64,000 nt of DNA from Planctomycetaceae bacterium (GCA_021371795.1 JAJFVK010000004.1:1-64000); one strand, 5' to 3'. Numbered from the stretch's first letter, positions 45,017-54,154 are shown. Notes: a model not told the origin generated them from the sequence alone. Made by a program: numbers and translations.

Positions 45017-47026
45017 TTAATTATTTTCGGTCTTTTGCTCGCTGCTGTTCTGCTCGGTACTATTTGTTTCTTCCGTTGGTATTGGCGGAGGAACTGCCGC
45101 GGCGGCCTGTTTATCCTGTTCGGCTTTGAGCAAATCGCCTACGGTAGGTTTGTTCAATATCCCGCCGTCGAGAATTGTTTTTACTTCCACAGAGTCGAGC
45201 GATTCATATTTCAGCAGCGCATCGGCTATCGCCTGGAGCTTATCGCGATTCTGTTCGATGACTGCTTTTGCGAGTTTGTATGCCGAGTCGATAAGTTTTT
45301 TAATTTCAGCGTCGATGACTTCGGCGGTCTTTTGCGAATAATCCTGTCCACCCGCGCCAAAATATTCCTGTGGTTTATTTTTGAAATCTATCGGGCCGAG
45401 TGTTTCGCTCATACCCCATTCCTGAACCATTTCTTTTGCGACTGCGGTGGCCATCTGAATATCTGCACTTGCTCCGCTTGAGATATCGTCACAGAAAAGT
45501 TCCTCGGCAATTCTTCCGCCGAAACAAACCTGAAGCTGTGCCATACAATATTTCTTTGTGTAAAAATTTCTATCCTTCTCCGGCAGTGAAAAAGTTGCGC
45601 CGCCGTAAGGGCCTCGCGGTATGATGCTGACTTTGTGCAGTGGGTCGGCGTCTTTAAGCAGCGACTGAATAAGAGTATGTCCGGCTTCATGATAAGCGGT
45701 GTCTTTCTTTTCTGCTTCGTCGATTTTTCTGCTGCGTTTTTGACGACCCCAGCGAACTTTGTCACGTGCCTCTTCGAGGTCGTCCATTTCAACGAATTCT
45801 TTATTGTTCATCGTTGCTGATATTGCAGCTTCGTTGATGATTGCTTCAAGGTCTGCACCGCTGAACATAGGCGTTCCGCGTGCGATTCTTTCAAGTTCAA
45901 CATCCGGCCCCATCTTGACTTTTTTCGCATGGATTTTAAGAATATCTGTTCTGCCTTTCACATCAGGCAGCGGAACAAAAACTTGTCTGTCAAATCTGCC
46001 CGGCCTTGTGAGAGCTTTATCAAGAATATCGCCGCGGTTCGTAGCGGCCATAACAATTACCTGATCATTTGTCTCGAAGCCGTCCATTTCGACAAGAATT
46101 GCGTTGAGTGTTTGTTCTCTTTCATCGTGTCCGCCGCTGACAAAACCCGGTCCGCGTTTCTTGCCGATAGCGTCGATTTCGTCGAGGAAGATAATGCACG
46201 GCGAATTATCTTTTGCCGACTGGAACAAATCGCGCACTCTCGATGCGCCTACGCCGACGAACATTTCAACAAAATCACTGCCGGAAATACTGAAGAACGG
46301 AACGTTTGCCTGACCTGCAATAGCTTTTGCCAGCAGAGTCTTTCCGCATCCCGGAGGGCCGACGAGAAGAATGCCTCGCGGAATTCTGCCGCCGATTTTC
46401 TGAAATTTTTTCGGATACTTGAGGAACTCTATAATTTCCGCGACTTCTTCTTTCGCTTCTTCGATGCCGGCAACATCGTTGAACGTAACTTTCATTTGTT
46501 CTTTGCCGTGCATTTTATGTTTGCTTCTGCCGAAGTTCATCAGCATACCGCCCGGCCCGTTGCGAACGTTCCTGACGAATACGAAATAGAAGAACGCAAT
46601 CATTATCACAAGCGGCACAATCCAGCTCAACAGCGGCATCAGCCATTGCGGCCGCGAGAACGTCCACTTCACCGGCACCGGCGAAGCCTGGATATTTTCG
46701 CTTAATTTGTCGTACATTTCAGAGCGGTAACTTGTTCGGAAGGTTTTCGAACCTTTTGGCCGTGCGGCTATGCCGGCCGCGTTGAATTTGCCGACTATTT
46801 CGGTATCGCCGATTTCAATGCTTTCGATTTTTCCTTCGGCCAGATATTTCTCGAAGTCGTCATTTTGGATTTCATCCGAGGTCTGATAGTTGCCGCGCAG
46901 TAATGATACAACAGCCAGCGCTGCCAGAAGGAATAAAAGCCACTGAAACGGTTTTTTTGGACGATTGACCGGAGGTATTTTTGGAGGAGCCATAGTTTTC
47001 TTTGTATTTTGCCTTTTCTTATTCAT
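45017..47026 (-). CDS. ftsH: ATP-dependent zinc metalloprotease FtsH
   Basis: 669 residues. Two N-terminal membrane helices (about 28-45 and 130-150) flank a periplasmic domain. The AAA module has Gly-Pro-Pro-Gly-Cys-Gly-Lys-Thr and the pore Phe-Val-Glu-Met-Phe-Val-Gly, and the zinc site is His-Glu-Ala-Gly-His. It degrades membrane and regulatory proteins. The Gln/Ala/Pro-rich C-terminal tail ends Lys-Thr-Glu-Asn-Asn. It heads the seven-gene minus-strand run. Confidence 0.95.
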   Translation of the reverse strand: MNKKRQNTKKTMAPPKIPPVNRPKKPFQWLLFLLAALAVVSLLRGNYQTSDEIQNDDFEKYLAEGKIESIEIGDTEIVGKFNAAGIAARPKGSKTFRTSYRSEMYDKLSENIQASPVPVKWTFSRPQWLMPLLSWIVPLVIMIAFFYFVFVRNVRNGPGGMLMNFGRSKHKMHGKEQMKVTFNDVAGIEEAKEEVAEIIEFLKYPKKFQKIGGRIPRGILLVGPPGCGKTLLAKAIAGQANVPFFSISGSDFVEMFVGVGASRVRDLFQSAKDNSPCIIFLDEIDAIGKKRGPGFVSGGHDEREQTLNAILVEMDGFETNDQVIVMAATNRGDILDKALTRPGRFDRQVFVPLPDVKGRTDILKIHAKKVKMGPDVELERIARGTPMFSGADLEAIINEAAISATMNNKEFVEMDDLEEARDKVRWGRQKRSRKIDEAEKKDTAYHEAGHTLIQSLLKDADPLHKVSIIPRGPYGGATFSLPEKDRNFYTKKYCMAQLQVCFGGRIAEELFCDDISSGASADIQMATAVAKEMVQEWGMSETLGPIDFKNKPQEYFGAGGQDYSQKTAEVIDAEIKKLIDSAYKLAKAVIEQNRDKLQAIADALLKYESLDSVEVKTILDGGILNKPTVGDLLKAEQDKQAAAAVPPPIPTEETNSTEQNSSEQKTENN

Positions 47027-47434
47027 TTTTACACTAAATTATAGATTAATCTGAACACTTCATTATATACGAATAATAAGTATCTTGCAAATCGGATTTT
47101 TTTGTCTATTTTTCCGAAAAAAACGGTTAAAATCCGCGTTTTTCTGTTTCAGAGGTCTCAATAATCAAAATATGATCAGAATAACAACAAACCATTACCG
47201 TTTTGGTTCTGATTTTTTTCGAAGGCCATCCCCGAGTCTTCAGGAATTTTATTTTACAATGCCCCTTGCGGAGACCTTGAAAAGAAAATTCATTGGAGCG
47301 AAGCGAAAACCCTCCTAAGGGGAGGGGAAAATTTTTACTTTTAAATTTATTTATGACTTGTTAATTTGATGTTATTAAAAGGTGTTGCCCTGCGGCTAAC
47401 ATAAATGGACTTTTTAACAGCAGGCGGTGTAATT
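47027..47434. other. Gene-free gap between ftsH and the esterase region
   Basis: 408 bp without a convincing gene. It contains the presumed ftsH promoter (divergent) and a CCCTCC-TAA-GGGGAGGGG hairpin near 47311-47330. I see no RNA gene. Confidence 0.5.
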
Positions 47435-47584
47435 ATGAAAAAATTTGGTTATATACTGATCGCGATTGAATTTTCCCGCCAATCCGTGGGTAAGTGCTTT
47501 GATAATAACAAATTACTATTTCAATCGCGGGAATTTACTACCCTGAAGGGTATAATTGTTTTTTATTTGGAATTATCATTATGA
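47435..47584 (+). CDS. Small ORF overlapping the esterase start (disrupted signal peptide?)
   Basis: AGGCGGTG upstream of ATG 47435 opens 49 codons starting Met-Lys-Lys-Phe-Gly-Tyr-Ile-Leu-Ile-Ala-Ile, like the start of a signal peptide. The reading then turns polar within a region of inverted words (CGCGATTGAA at 47461 and TTCAATCGCG at 47520; TTCCCGC and GCGGGAA). It stops as ATGA on the esterase start codon. The most likely reading is the original signal-peptide start of the esterase, separated from it by an insertion; alternatively a coupled leader ORF. Confidence 0.4.
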   Translation: MKKFGYILIAIEFSRQSVGKCFDNNKLLFQSREFTTLKGIIVFYLELSL

Positions 47585-48411
47585 CAGCTATTTCAGCCGG
47601 CGAAACATTCGCCGAAGAACGCAGCCCTGACGATACGATAATTTTATGGCCTTCACAGCCGAAAATTACACTGGAAGTTTTCCTTCCGAAATCGAACCGC
47701 AACGGCACAGGTGTTATCGTCTGTCCCGGCGGCGGATATTGCGGTCTCTGTAAAACCTACGAAGGCTATGATGTCGCCGACTGGCTGAACTCCATCGGCA
47801 TCACGGCGTTTGTCCTGAATTATCATATTGACCCGGAACCGAACACTGTTTTGTATCCCTGGCCGATAAAGGATGGCAGAAAAGCGATAAGTTTCGTTCA
47901 CGCAAATGCAGCCAAATATAATCTGAAGCAAAATCAAATCGGCATTCTTGGTTTTTCCGCCGGCGGACATCTTGCTTCGTCTATTGGCACACACTGGCAG
48001 AAACCTGATGCTGATGATATTGTTAATGATGCTTCGTGCAGGCCGGACTTTATGATTCTGCTCTATCCGGTCATTTCTTTCCAGAAGCAATACACACATA
48101 AAGGCTCAAGAGATAATCTGATTGGACGCGATGCAAACGATGCGCAAGTCAATGAGTTTTCGAATGAGATGCAGGTCAACGCAAACACACCGCCGACGTT
48201 TATCATCCACGCCGCTGACGATGATGTTGTACCGGTCGAAAATACGCTTATGTTTTTTACTGCGTTGAAAAACGCCGGCGTGCAAAATTGTGAAATGCAC
48301 ATATTCAGCAAAGGCGGTCACGGCTTTGGAATGGGTTTCCGTGAGGGCCGGCATTGCGATTGGAGCCCAAACTGCACTCAATGGCTGAAAAATCTAAAAC
48401 TTGTAGAATAA
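47581..48411 (+). CDS. Alpha/beta hydrolase, acetylxylan-esterase-like
   Basis: 276 residues. Gly-Gly-Gly-Tyr (oxyanion), nucleophile Gly-Phe-Ser-Ala-Gly-Gly-His, acid in Asp-Asp-Asp-Val-Val-Pro and His in Gly-Gly-His-Gly-Phe-Gly-Met are visible, as in BD-FAE/Axe-type esterases that deacetylate plant polysaccharides. The N-terminus Met-Thr-Ala-Ile-Ser-Ala-Gly-Glu-Thr-Phe-Ala-Glu-Glu looks like the end of a signal peptide. The in-frame DNA just upstream encodes further hydrophobic residues (Phe-Leu-Phe-Gly-Ile-Ile-Ile) but has no start codon. The protein may now be cytoplasmic or poorly exported. Confidence 0.82.
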   Translation: MTAISAGETFAEERSPDDTIILWPSQPKITLEVFLPKSNRNGTGVIVCPGGGYCGLCKTYEGYDVADWLNSIGITAFVLNYHIDPEPNTVLYPWPIKDGRKAISFVHANAAKYNLKQNQIGILGFSAGGHLASSIGTHWQKPDADDIVNDASCRPDFMILLYPVISFQKQYTHKGSRDNLIGRDANDAQVNEFSNEMQVNANTPPTFIIHAADDDVVPVENTLMFFTALKNAGVQNCEMHIFSKGGHGFGMGFREGRHCDWSPNCTQWLKNLKLVE

Positions 48412-48585
48412 ATTGCCGTATCAGAACCGTAAGTTTAGCCGTCGCCGGCACGGCGATGCGTTCATCTGCCATGAGCGCTGAAGCGAAGCGTCGGAGCGGA
48501 GCGTAGACCCTGCGCAAGGGTAAGCGAGGGGTAATCAAAATCGGTTAGCCTCGCCATCATATGACGGGGTTCTCAAGGAGTTGAA
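48412..48585. repeat. Cluster of TTAGCC-type palindromic repeats
   Basis: TTTAGCCGTCGCCGGCACGG (48430-48449) and GGTTAGCCTCGCCATCATATG...CGGGG (48543-48568) are stem-forming elements. Related ones occur at 32755-32781 (GGTTAGCCCTGCCG), 32863-32885 and 63561-63584 (GTTTAGCCGCCTCCGGCACGG). They separate the esterase from the next small gene. Confidence 0.6.
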
Positions 48586-48744
48586 ATGCTTTTCAAAAAA
48601 CGTATTGGGGCTGACGAAGAATTTATTGCAAAGATTCGCAAATAACTCAAAACCGGCCGAAGACTATCAATTTTCTTTATGGCTTCTGCCTGTTTCTCAT
48701 TTATTATAGGTATCGGTTTTGTAATCTTGCTAAATTACATATAG
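48586..48744 (+). pseudogene. Small membrane protein gene interrupted by one stop codon
   Basis: AAGGAG (48575-48580) lies 5 nt before ATG 48586. The frame reads Met-Leu-Phe-Lys-Lys-Arg-Ile-Gly-Ala-Asp-Glu-Glu-Phe-Ile-Ala-Lys-Ile-Arg-Lys and then TAA (48643-48645). It continues without interruption as Leu-Lys-Thr-Gly-Arg-Arg-Leu-Ser-Ile-Phe-Phe and a membrane helix to TAG at 48742-48744 (52 sense codons plus the TAA). A single CAA-to-TAA change would explain it. Family unknown. Confidence 0.5.
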
Positions 48745-48764
48745 TCGCAATGACAAGTGAGCGG

Positions 48765-49796
48765 TTAGTCTTCAGAGGATGATGTAGAAATATTATATCT
48801 TTCGAGCAGACGATTTAATTTTCGTCTTTCAAGGCCGAGGATTTTAGCAGCGGCCATTTTTCTTCCGCCGGAGGCTGTCAGTGCCTGCATAATTACATTC
48901 TTTTGCGCCTCATCGAGTGTCGGCAGACGTCCCTGGCCTTTTGCCATCGGGACAGCAACGAGAATTTCCGTCGGCAGCGAGGCGGGCTTTATTGTCTCTG
49001 TATTTGTCAGAACATACGCCCTTTCCATAACGTTGGCAAGTTCACGCACGTTGCCGGGCCAGGAATAATTGACCAGAAGCTTCTTCACCTCATCGCTCAA
49101 AATTTTATAAGGCTCATCATATAATTCCGACTGACGCGAAAGGAAATGCTCCGCAAGATTTAAAATATCTTCCGGCCTTTCACGCAGAGGCGGAACGTAA
49201 ACCGTAACGACATTCAAACGATAATACAAATCCGCACGGAATTTATTATCGTTGACCATTTGTTTCAAATCGCGGTTCGTCGCGCACAGAATGCGGATAT
49301 CTATCGGATGTGATTTCACCGAGCCGACAGGTGTAACTCTGGATTCCTGAAGAACGCGCAGAAGTTTTGCCTGCAGGTCGAGGGGGATTTCACTGATTTC
49401 ATCGAGGAAAATTGTTCCGCTGTCGGCTGCTCTGAAGAAACCGAGCGTATCGCTGACTGCGCCGGTAAACGCGCCGCGGACATGGCCGAATAACTGGCTT
49501 TCAAAAAGCTGGCCTGTCAGCGTCGTACAATCGACGGGTACAAAGACTTTATCTTTGCGGTCGCTGCAGTTGTGGATTCTCCGCGCGACCATTTCCTTGC
49601 CTGCTCCTGTCTCGCCGCTGATAATCATCGAACATTGTCTTGATGCTACAGCGCTGATTGTTTCGAGAATAGAGCTAAAAGCAGGAGACGTGCCGACAAC
49701 AAACTGCTGGCGCAATACCTGCACCGCTGATGTGTTTGACGCATCACCCATTTCAGAACCGTTCCCTGGCGTAAATTGTGCTCTTTCCTGTTCCAC
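48765..49796 (-). CDS. Sigma-54-dependent transcriptional activator without sensor domain
   Basis: 343 residues from GTG 49796; ATG 49751 is an alternative and would move the start clear of the 5S-like sequence. The AAA domain has Gly-Glu-Thr-Gly-Ala-Gly-Lys-Glu (Walker A) and the sigma-54 loop Gly-Ala-Phe-Thr-Gly-Ala intact, with Phe-Leu-Asp-Glu as Walker B. A Fis-type HTH ends the protein (Met-Ala-Ala-Ala-Lys-Ile-Leu-Gly-Leu). There is no receiver, GAF or PAS domain, as in PspF. Divergent from the rnf operon; I could not find a -24/-12 site before rnf. Confidence 0.9.
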   Translation of the reverse strand: MEQERAQFTPGNGSEMGDASNTSAVQVLRQQFVVGTSPAFSSILETISAVASRQCSMIISGETGAGKEMVARRIHNCSDRKDKVFVPVDCTTLTGQLFESQLFGHVRGAFTGAVSDTLGFFRAADSGTIFLDEISEIPLDLQAKLLRVLQESRVTPVGSVKSHPIDIRILCATNRDLKQMVNDNKFRADLYYRLNVVTVYVPPLRERPEDILNLAEHFLSRQSELYDEPYKILSDEVKKLLVNYSWPGNVRELANVMERAYVLTNTETIKPASLPTEILVAVPMAKGQGRLPTLDEAQKNVIMQALTASGGRKMAAAKILGLERRKLNRLLERYNISTSSSED

Positions 49797-49819
49797 TATA
49801 CGCGCAGAAATAAACTCTA

Positions 49820-49945
49820 ATTTTTCAGCGTACTTGGAATTTCACTGTTCGGTACGCTACGTGTTCGGCTTAATTAACTTAACGAGAGTTCGGGAATGGG
49901 AACCAATGTCTTCTATCTCTACCTCCCAAACTCCAAACTAATATA
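49820..49945 (-). rRNA. 5S rRNA-like sequence (possibly degenerate)
   Basis: On the minus strand, GTTCCCATTCCCGAAC and then GTTAAG reproduce the 5S helix III/loop C core at the right spacing. This is followed by an AGCGTAC...GTACGCT hairpin in the helix IV/V position and preceded by about 35 nt beginning GTTTGGAG. I could not pair convincing helix I or a GC-rich helix II, so it may be a decayed or very divergent 5S. Ends are approximate. The rest of the gap to 50258 is AT-rich with no other feature. Confidence 0.35.
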
Positions 49946-50258
49946 CGTCACAAATTTTACACTGTCCTATAATGTAAAGCAAGACAAAAATGTGAATTTA
50001 GGAAAAATCGTCTGCCTCACTTCATGATTGTCCAACATCATTTATATATTGTCAATTCGTCATTTTATAGGACGTTTCTTTAATAATTTTATAACTTATT
50101 TATTAACAATAGTTTATGTGATTTATAATTTTTTTCTGATTTATCATAATAATACGGTATTGAACGGCCTTTAAATCCGTTGATTTGTTAAAAATTGGCT
50201 TGCAAAATAGACCACTTTAATTTATAAGAGCGGCTTATTCTATATTTCAGGCTCAATA

Positions 50259-50546
50259 ATGGACCAGCAGCAATGTCAGAGCTGCGGAATGAAAGATCAT
50301 TGCCAGGAAGTTTATAAAAAGCTTGGCAAATCTGATGCCCCGAATGTTCTGACTAAAGTAATCTTGGCCTTTCTCGTGCCGCTGATTCTTTTCATTTTTT
50401 CTATCGTTGTCGGTGAAAGACTTTTAATAGAAAAACTGAAAAACGCAAAGGCGGTAAATATAATCGCGTTCGCTTTGGCGATAGCGATTGTTTTATTGTA
50501 TGTATTTACTTTGAAACTTTTGAAATTTCGGAGAAGACAAAATTAA
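50259..50546 (+). CDS. Small Cys-containing membrane protein upstream of rnfC
   Basis: 95 residues. The N-terminal Cys-Gln-Ser-Cys-Gly-Met-Lys-Asp-His-Cys is followed by two membrane helices (about 32-52 and 64-85) and a basic tail. The layout resembles RseC/SoxR-reducing-system proteins, which also associate with Rnf/Rsx complexes, but is shorter and the similarity is weak. The cysteines could hold a metal or Fe-S cluster. It starts the rnf operon; rnfC begins 13 bp after its stop. Confidence 0.7.
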   Translation: MDQQQCQSCGMKDHCQEVYKKLGKSDAPNVLTKVILAFLVPLILFIFSIVVGERLLIEKLKNAKAVNIIAFALAIAIVLLYVFTLKLLKFRRRQN

Positions 50547-50559
50547 TATTGCAGGAAAA

Positions 50560-51900
50560 TTGACGTTCAAGGGCGGAGTTCATCCGGCAGACAGCAAAAA
50601 ATTAAGTTCACACTGCGCAATAAAACCAGTTCCTGTGCCTAAACAGCTTTCAATAATGCTTAGTCAGCACATCGGCGCTATTTGCACACCATTGGTGAAC
50701 AAGAAAGACGCTGTAACCGCAGGCCAGCTCATCGCAAACGCTGATGCGTTCGTGTCCGCACCGCTTCACTCGCCTGTCAACGGCATCGTTAAGGATATCG
50801 CACTTTGCTCTCATCCGGTACTCGGCAGAGCGCAGGCGATTATAATAGAATCCAGCGCAGAAAATCAGCCCAAACAGCCTTACCCGGCAAGGTTCGATTC
50901 GACTTTCGACATCGCTCCATTTTCAGCGGAACAGATTTTCAACGCTGTGCGAAACGCCGGCATCGTCGGAATGGGCGGCGCGGGTTTTCCGACAAGCGTT
51001 AAAATCAAGGCGAATCCTCAAGCACCAATCAAAGATATAATAATCAACGCCTGTGAATGCGAACCGTATATTACGTGCGATTATCGAATGATGATCGAAT
51101 GGACGTACCAGATTCTGGCCGGCGCTGCATTAATCGGAAAGACGCTGAACTGCGGCAACATATATATAGGTATAGAATGCAACAAGCCGGACGCGATTGA
51201 AATATTTGAAAAAGCAATTAAAGCTGCTCCGTTCGCGGTAGGTATGAAAATCGCTCCCCTGCACACAAAATATCCGCAGGGCGGCGAAAGACAACTCATC
51301 AAAGCTGTTTTAAATAAAAATGTTCCGACAGGCGGAGTTCCGCCGATGATTGGCGTGCTTGTAAGTAACGTCGCGACCGCCGCGGCAATCGCTGAAGCTG
51401 TTGCGATGAACAGTCCTCTTACGCATCGTGCAGTTACCGTCAGCGGACACGGAATTAAAAACCCGGGCAATTTTTACGCACCTATCGGTATGGCTGTCGG
51501 CGAACTTATCGAACTTGCCGGCGGATTAAAAGACAACGCGGTTAAAGTGATTCTCGGCGGACCGATGATGGGCTTTGCTGTCGCGGATTTATCAACGCCG
51601 CTGACTAAAACTTCCGGCGCTGTTACAGTCTTTACAGAAAATGACATCGTCAAACGAAAAGAAACGGCCTGTATCAGGTGCGGAAGATGTATCGCAGGCT
51701 GTCCGATAAATATAAATCCGACGAAAATCGCGCACGCGGTTAAAAACAATATGCTCGACATCGCACAGCAGTATTATTTGTCGGCCTGCATCGAATGCGG
51801 CTGCTGCACTTACATCTGCCCGGCTGATATCGAACTGACAGGTTATATAAAAACCGGAAAAATTCTCGTCGCAAGACAGAAAAAACTTATGCCGAAATGA
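50560..51900 (+). CDS. rnfC: Rnf complex subunit RnfC
   Basis: 446 residues; peripheral NADH-side subunit of the ion-translocating ferredoxin:NAD oxidoreductase. Phe-Lys-Gly-Gly-Val-His-Pro at the N-terminus, Gly-Met-Gly-Gly-Ala-Gly-Phe-Pro-Thr (FMN/NADH) and two 4Fe-4S motifs (Cys-Ile-Arg-Cys-Gly-Arg-Cys...Cys-Pro and Cys-Ile-Glu-Cys-Gly-Cys-Cys...Cys-Pro) are clear. The start is TTG 50560 with AGGA upstream. First of rnfCDGEAB. Confidence 0.95.
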   Translation: MTFKGGVHPADSKKLSSHCAIKPVPVPKQLSIMLSQHIGAICTPLVNKKDAVTAGQLIANADAFVSAPLHSPVNGIVKDIALCSHPVLGRAQAIIIESSAENQPKQPYPARFDSTFDIAPFSAEQIFNAVRNAGIVGMGGAGFPTSVKIKANPQAPIKDIIINACECEPYITCDYRMMIEWTYQILAGAALIGKTLNCGNIYIGIECNKPDAIEIFEKAIKAAPFAVGMKIAPLHTKYPQGGERQLIKAVLNKNVPTGGVPPMIGVLVSNVATAAAIAEAVAMNSPLTHRAVTVSGHGIKNPGNFYAPIGMAVGELIELAGGLKDNAVKVILGGPMMGFAVADLSTPLTKTSGAVTVFTENDIVKRKETACIRCGRCIAGCPININPTKIAHAVKNNMLDIAQQYYLSACIECGCCTYICPADIELTGYIKTGKILVARQKKLMPK

Positions 51901-51913
51901 TTAGGAAGAATAA

Positions 51914-52942
51914 ATGGCACAAATTTTAACAGTTTCACCTTCACCGCATATAAACAAGCATCACTCGACGCAGAGCATAATGCTTGATGTTGTTATTGGT
52001 CTTGTACCGGCGGCAATTGCTTCGTTTGTGTTTTTCAGAATGAAAGCCGTGGTCGTGCTGGCAAGCTGCATCATCTCGTGTATGGTTTTCGAGGTGATAT
52101 GCAACTGCATCCGCAAAAAACAGAACACGCTTGGTGATTTGAGCGCAGTAGTTACGGGCATTATTCTGGCGTTCTCACTTCCGCCGACAATTCCGTTCTG
52201 GGCGTGTATTATTGGTTCAGGCTTTGCAATCGTGATCGGTAAAATGGTTTTCGGCGGACTTGGCGCAAACATTTTCAATCCCGCGATGGCAGGCAGATGT
52301 TTCCTGACGGCCTGTTTCGGCGGAATGATGGTTTCATGGACGGTGCCTGCGACATTAGACAATAATATGCCGAAAGTCGGAGCATCTTCAGTTGCACCGG
52401 CTGCTATCACACAGGCAACACCTTTGGGATTAATTAAAGAAGCATTGAAAAATAAATCCGCACCGCAGGATGAAAAAATCGCGGCAATCAGAGGCATTTT
52501 CAAAAATATGTTAATCGGCTCAACGGCAGGCTGTCTTGGCGAAACAAGCACGATAGCGCTGCTGATTGGCGGAATTTATTTAATTATCAGAAAAACAATC
52601 GACTGGATTATACCTGTTGCGGTTCTCGGCTCGGCATTTATTTGCGCGTTTATCGCCTGCGAGCTTGACCCGCATCATTATGTCGCACCGTGGCTGCATT
52701 TGGCAAGCGGCGGTTTACTGATTTGTGCGTTCTTCATCGCGACAGACCCTGTTACCGCACCGCTGACGAAAAAAGGAATGTGGATTTTCGGTGCAGGCGT
52801 CGGCGCTTTGACAATGTTAATCAGACTCGTCGGCGAATATCCGGAAGGTATTATGTTCGCTGTTTTATTGATGAACTCTGTGAGCCCGCTTATCGACCGT
52901 TTCACAAAACTTACGCCGGCAGGAGGTAAACCAAATGTTTAA
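51914..52942 (+). CDS. rnfD: Rnf complex subunit RnfD
   Basis: 342 residues, about nine membrane helices. The segment Thr-Gln-Ala-Thr-Pro-Leu near residue 175 occupies the position of the covalent FMN threonine (usually Ser-Gly-Ala-Thr-Pro-Leu), here with Gln for Gly. Asp-Pro-Val-Thr-Ala-Pro is conserved. Preceded by AGGAAG; 13 bp after rnfC. ApbE at 36.3 kb could load FMN. Confidence 0.94.
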   Translation: MAQILTVSPSPHINKHHSTQSIMLDVVIGLVPAAIASFVFFRMKAVVVLASCIISCMVFEVICNCIRKKQNTLGDLSAVVTGIILAFSLPPTIPFWACIIGSGFAIVIGKMVFGGLGANIFNPAMAGRCFLTACFGGMMVSWTVPATLDNNMPKVGASSVAPAAITQATPLGLIKEALKNKSAPQDEKIAAIRGIFKNMLIGSTAGCLGETSTIALLIGGIYLIIRKTIDWIIPVAVLGSAFICAFIACELDPHHYVAPWLHLASGGLLICAFFIATDPVTAPLTKKGMWIFGAGVGALTMLIRLVGEYPEGIMFAVLLMNSVSPLIDRFTKLTPAGGKPNV

Positions 52943-53546
52943 GGCTATCACTGAATATTTCGAGAAAAGCTGGCTGCTGATTTTTTCGGCATTTATTTTC
53001 GGGCTGCTGCTTGCGCTGACGAACTCGGCGTGGTCCGGCAAAATAGAGCAAAACAAAGCCGGCAAACTTAGCGGACTTATGAGTACCCTTATAACAGACG
53101 CGAACAAATTTGAAGTCGTAATGCCGGCAGTTAAAATCGAATTGAGTAAAGGCAAATTCGCTACGACAGATATATACAAAGCTGTCGCGGGCGATAAGAC
53201 CGTCGGTTTCTGTTTCAAAGCAGAGGGAACCGGCTTCGCGGACAAAATTGAACTGGTAATCGCGGTTGACGCGGCTTTTGAAAAAATCCTCGGCTTCAAC
53301 GTCTTGGCCAGCAGTGAAACGCCGGGCTTCGGCGATAAAATCGCGAAAAGCTTTTACAACGACCAATACAAAGGCGCACCGGCTGAAATGTTAAATCTCG
53401 TCAAAAAAGGCGACGACAAAATTATTGATAATGAAATCGTCGCAATTAGCGGCGCAACTGTCAGCAGTACGGCGGTAGTAACTATTTTCAATCATTATAT
53501 TGAACCTGTAAAACAACAGCTCAAGCAAAAAGGAATAATTAAATAA
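52935..53546 (+). CDS. rnfG: Rnf complex subunit RnfG
   Basis: 203 residues with one N-terminal membrane anchor and an FMN-binding domain. Ser-Gly-Ala-Thr-Val-Ser-Ser is the covalent flavinylation site, and Glu-Thr-Pro-Gly-Phe-Gly the family motif. ATG overlaps rnfD by 8 bp, preceded by GGAGG. Electron carrier between RnfD/B and RnfC sides. Confidence 0.94.
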   Translation: MFKAITEYFEKSWLLIFSAFIFGLLLALTNSAWSGKIEQNKAGKLSGLMSTLITDANKFEVVMPAVKIELSKGKFATTDIYKAVAGDKTVGFCFKAEGTGFADKIELVIAVDAAFEKILGFNVLASSETPGFGDKIAKSFYNDQYKGAPAEMLNLVKKGDDKIIDNEIVAISGATVSSTAVVTIFNHYIEPVKQQLKQKGIIK

Positions 53547-54154
53547 TGGCAGCAAATTCAATGACAGCTAAACAGGCCGTTGTCGGCGGATTGTGGACGG
53601 AAGTTCCGGTTCTGCGTCTGGTGCTCGGTATGTGTCCGACGCTGGCGGTAACAGCATCAGTTAAACCGGCCTTGACAATGGGATTGAGCGTTTTGTTCGT
53701 GCTCTTTTGCAGTAATATCGTTGTCAGTCTTATGCGGAATCTTCTCAAACCGCATCTGCGGATTTTGATGTTCACATTGACCATCGCGACATTTGTTACT
53801 ATCGCGGATTTATTTTTGAAGGCGTTTATGCCGGAGATGAGTGAAGTGCTCGGCCCGTATGTCGGCCTGATTATCGTAAACTGCATTATCATCGCCCGCG
53901 CAGAAGCGTGTGCAAGCAAAAACGGAATATTCATAAGCGCTGTTGACGCGATAAGTATGGGCGTTGGCTTTACGATTGTTCTGTGTCTGCTGGCTTCTGT
54001 CAGAGAGCTGATTTCGGCAGGAACGATTTTCGGCGTTCAGATTATGTGGAAAAGTTTTGTTCCCTGGGTCGCGATGTCGCTGCCGGTCGGTGCGTTTATC
54101 ACACTCGGTCTGATGCTGGGTCTTGTTAATTTATTAACCGGTAAAAAATCCTAA
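53546..54154 (+). CDS. rnfE: Rnf complex subunit RnfE
   Basis: 202 residues, six membrane helices. The motif Gly-Met-Cys-Pro-Thr-Leu-Ala-Val-Thr at about 29-37 holds the cysteine that shares the intramembrane 2Fe-2S cluster with RnfA. Cys in Val-Asn-Cys-Ile-Ile is the second ligand. Start overlaps rnfG stop by one base. Confidence 0.94.
   Translation: MAANSMTAKQAVVGGLWTEVPVLRLVLGMCPTLAVTASVKPALTMGLSVLFVLFCSNIVVSLMRNLLKPHLRILMFTLTIATFVTIADLFLKAFMPEMSEVLGPYVGLIIVNCIIIARAEACASKNGIFISAVDAISMGVGFTIVLCLLASVRELISAGTIFGVQIMWKSFVPWVAMSLPVGAFITLGLMLGLVNLLTGKKS

Noticed and set aside
50200-50230. Sigma-54 promoter TTGGC-TTGC before the rnf operon
   Set aside because: The spacing between GG and GC does not fit the -24/-12 consensus.
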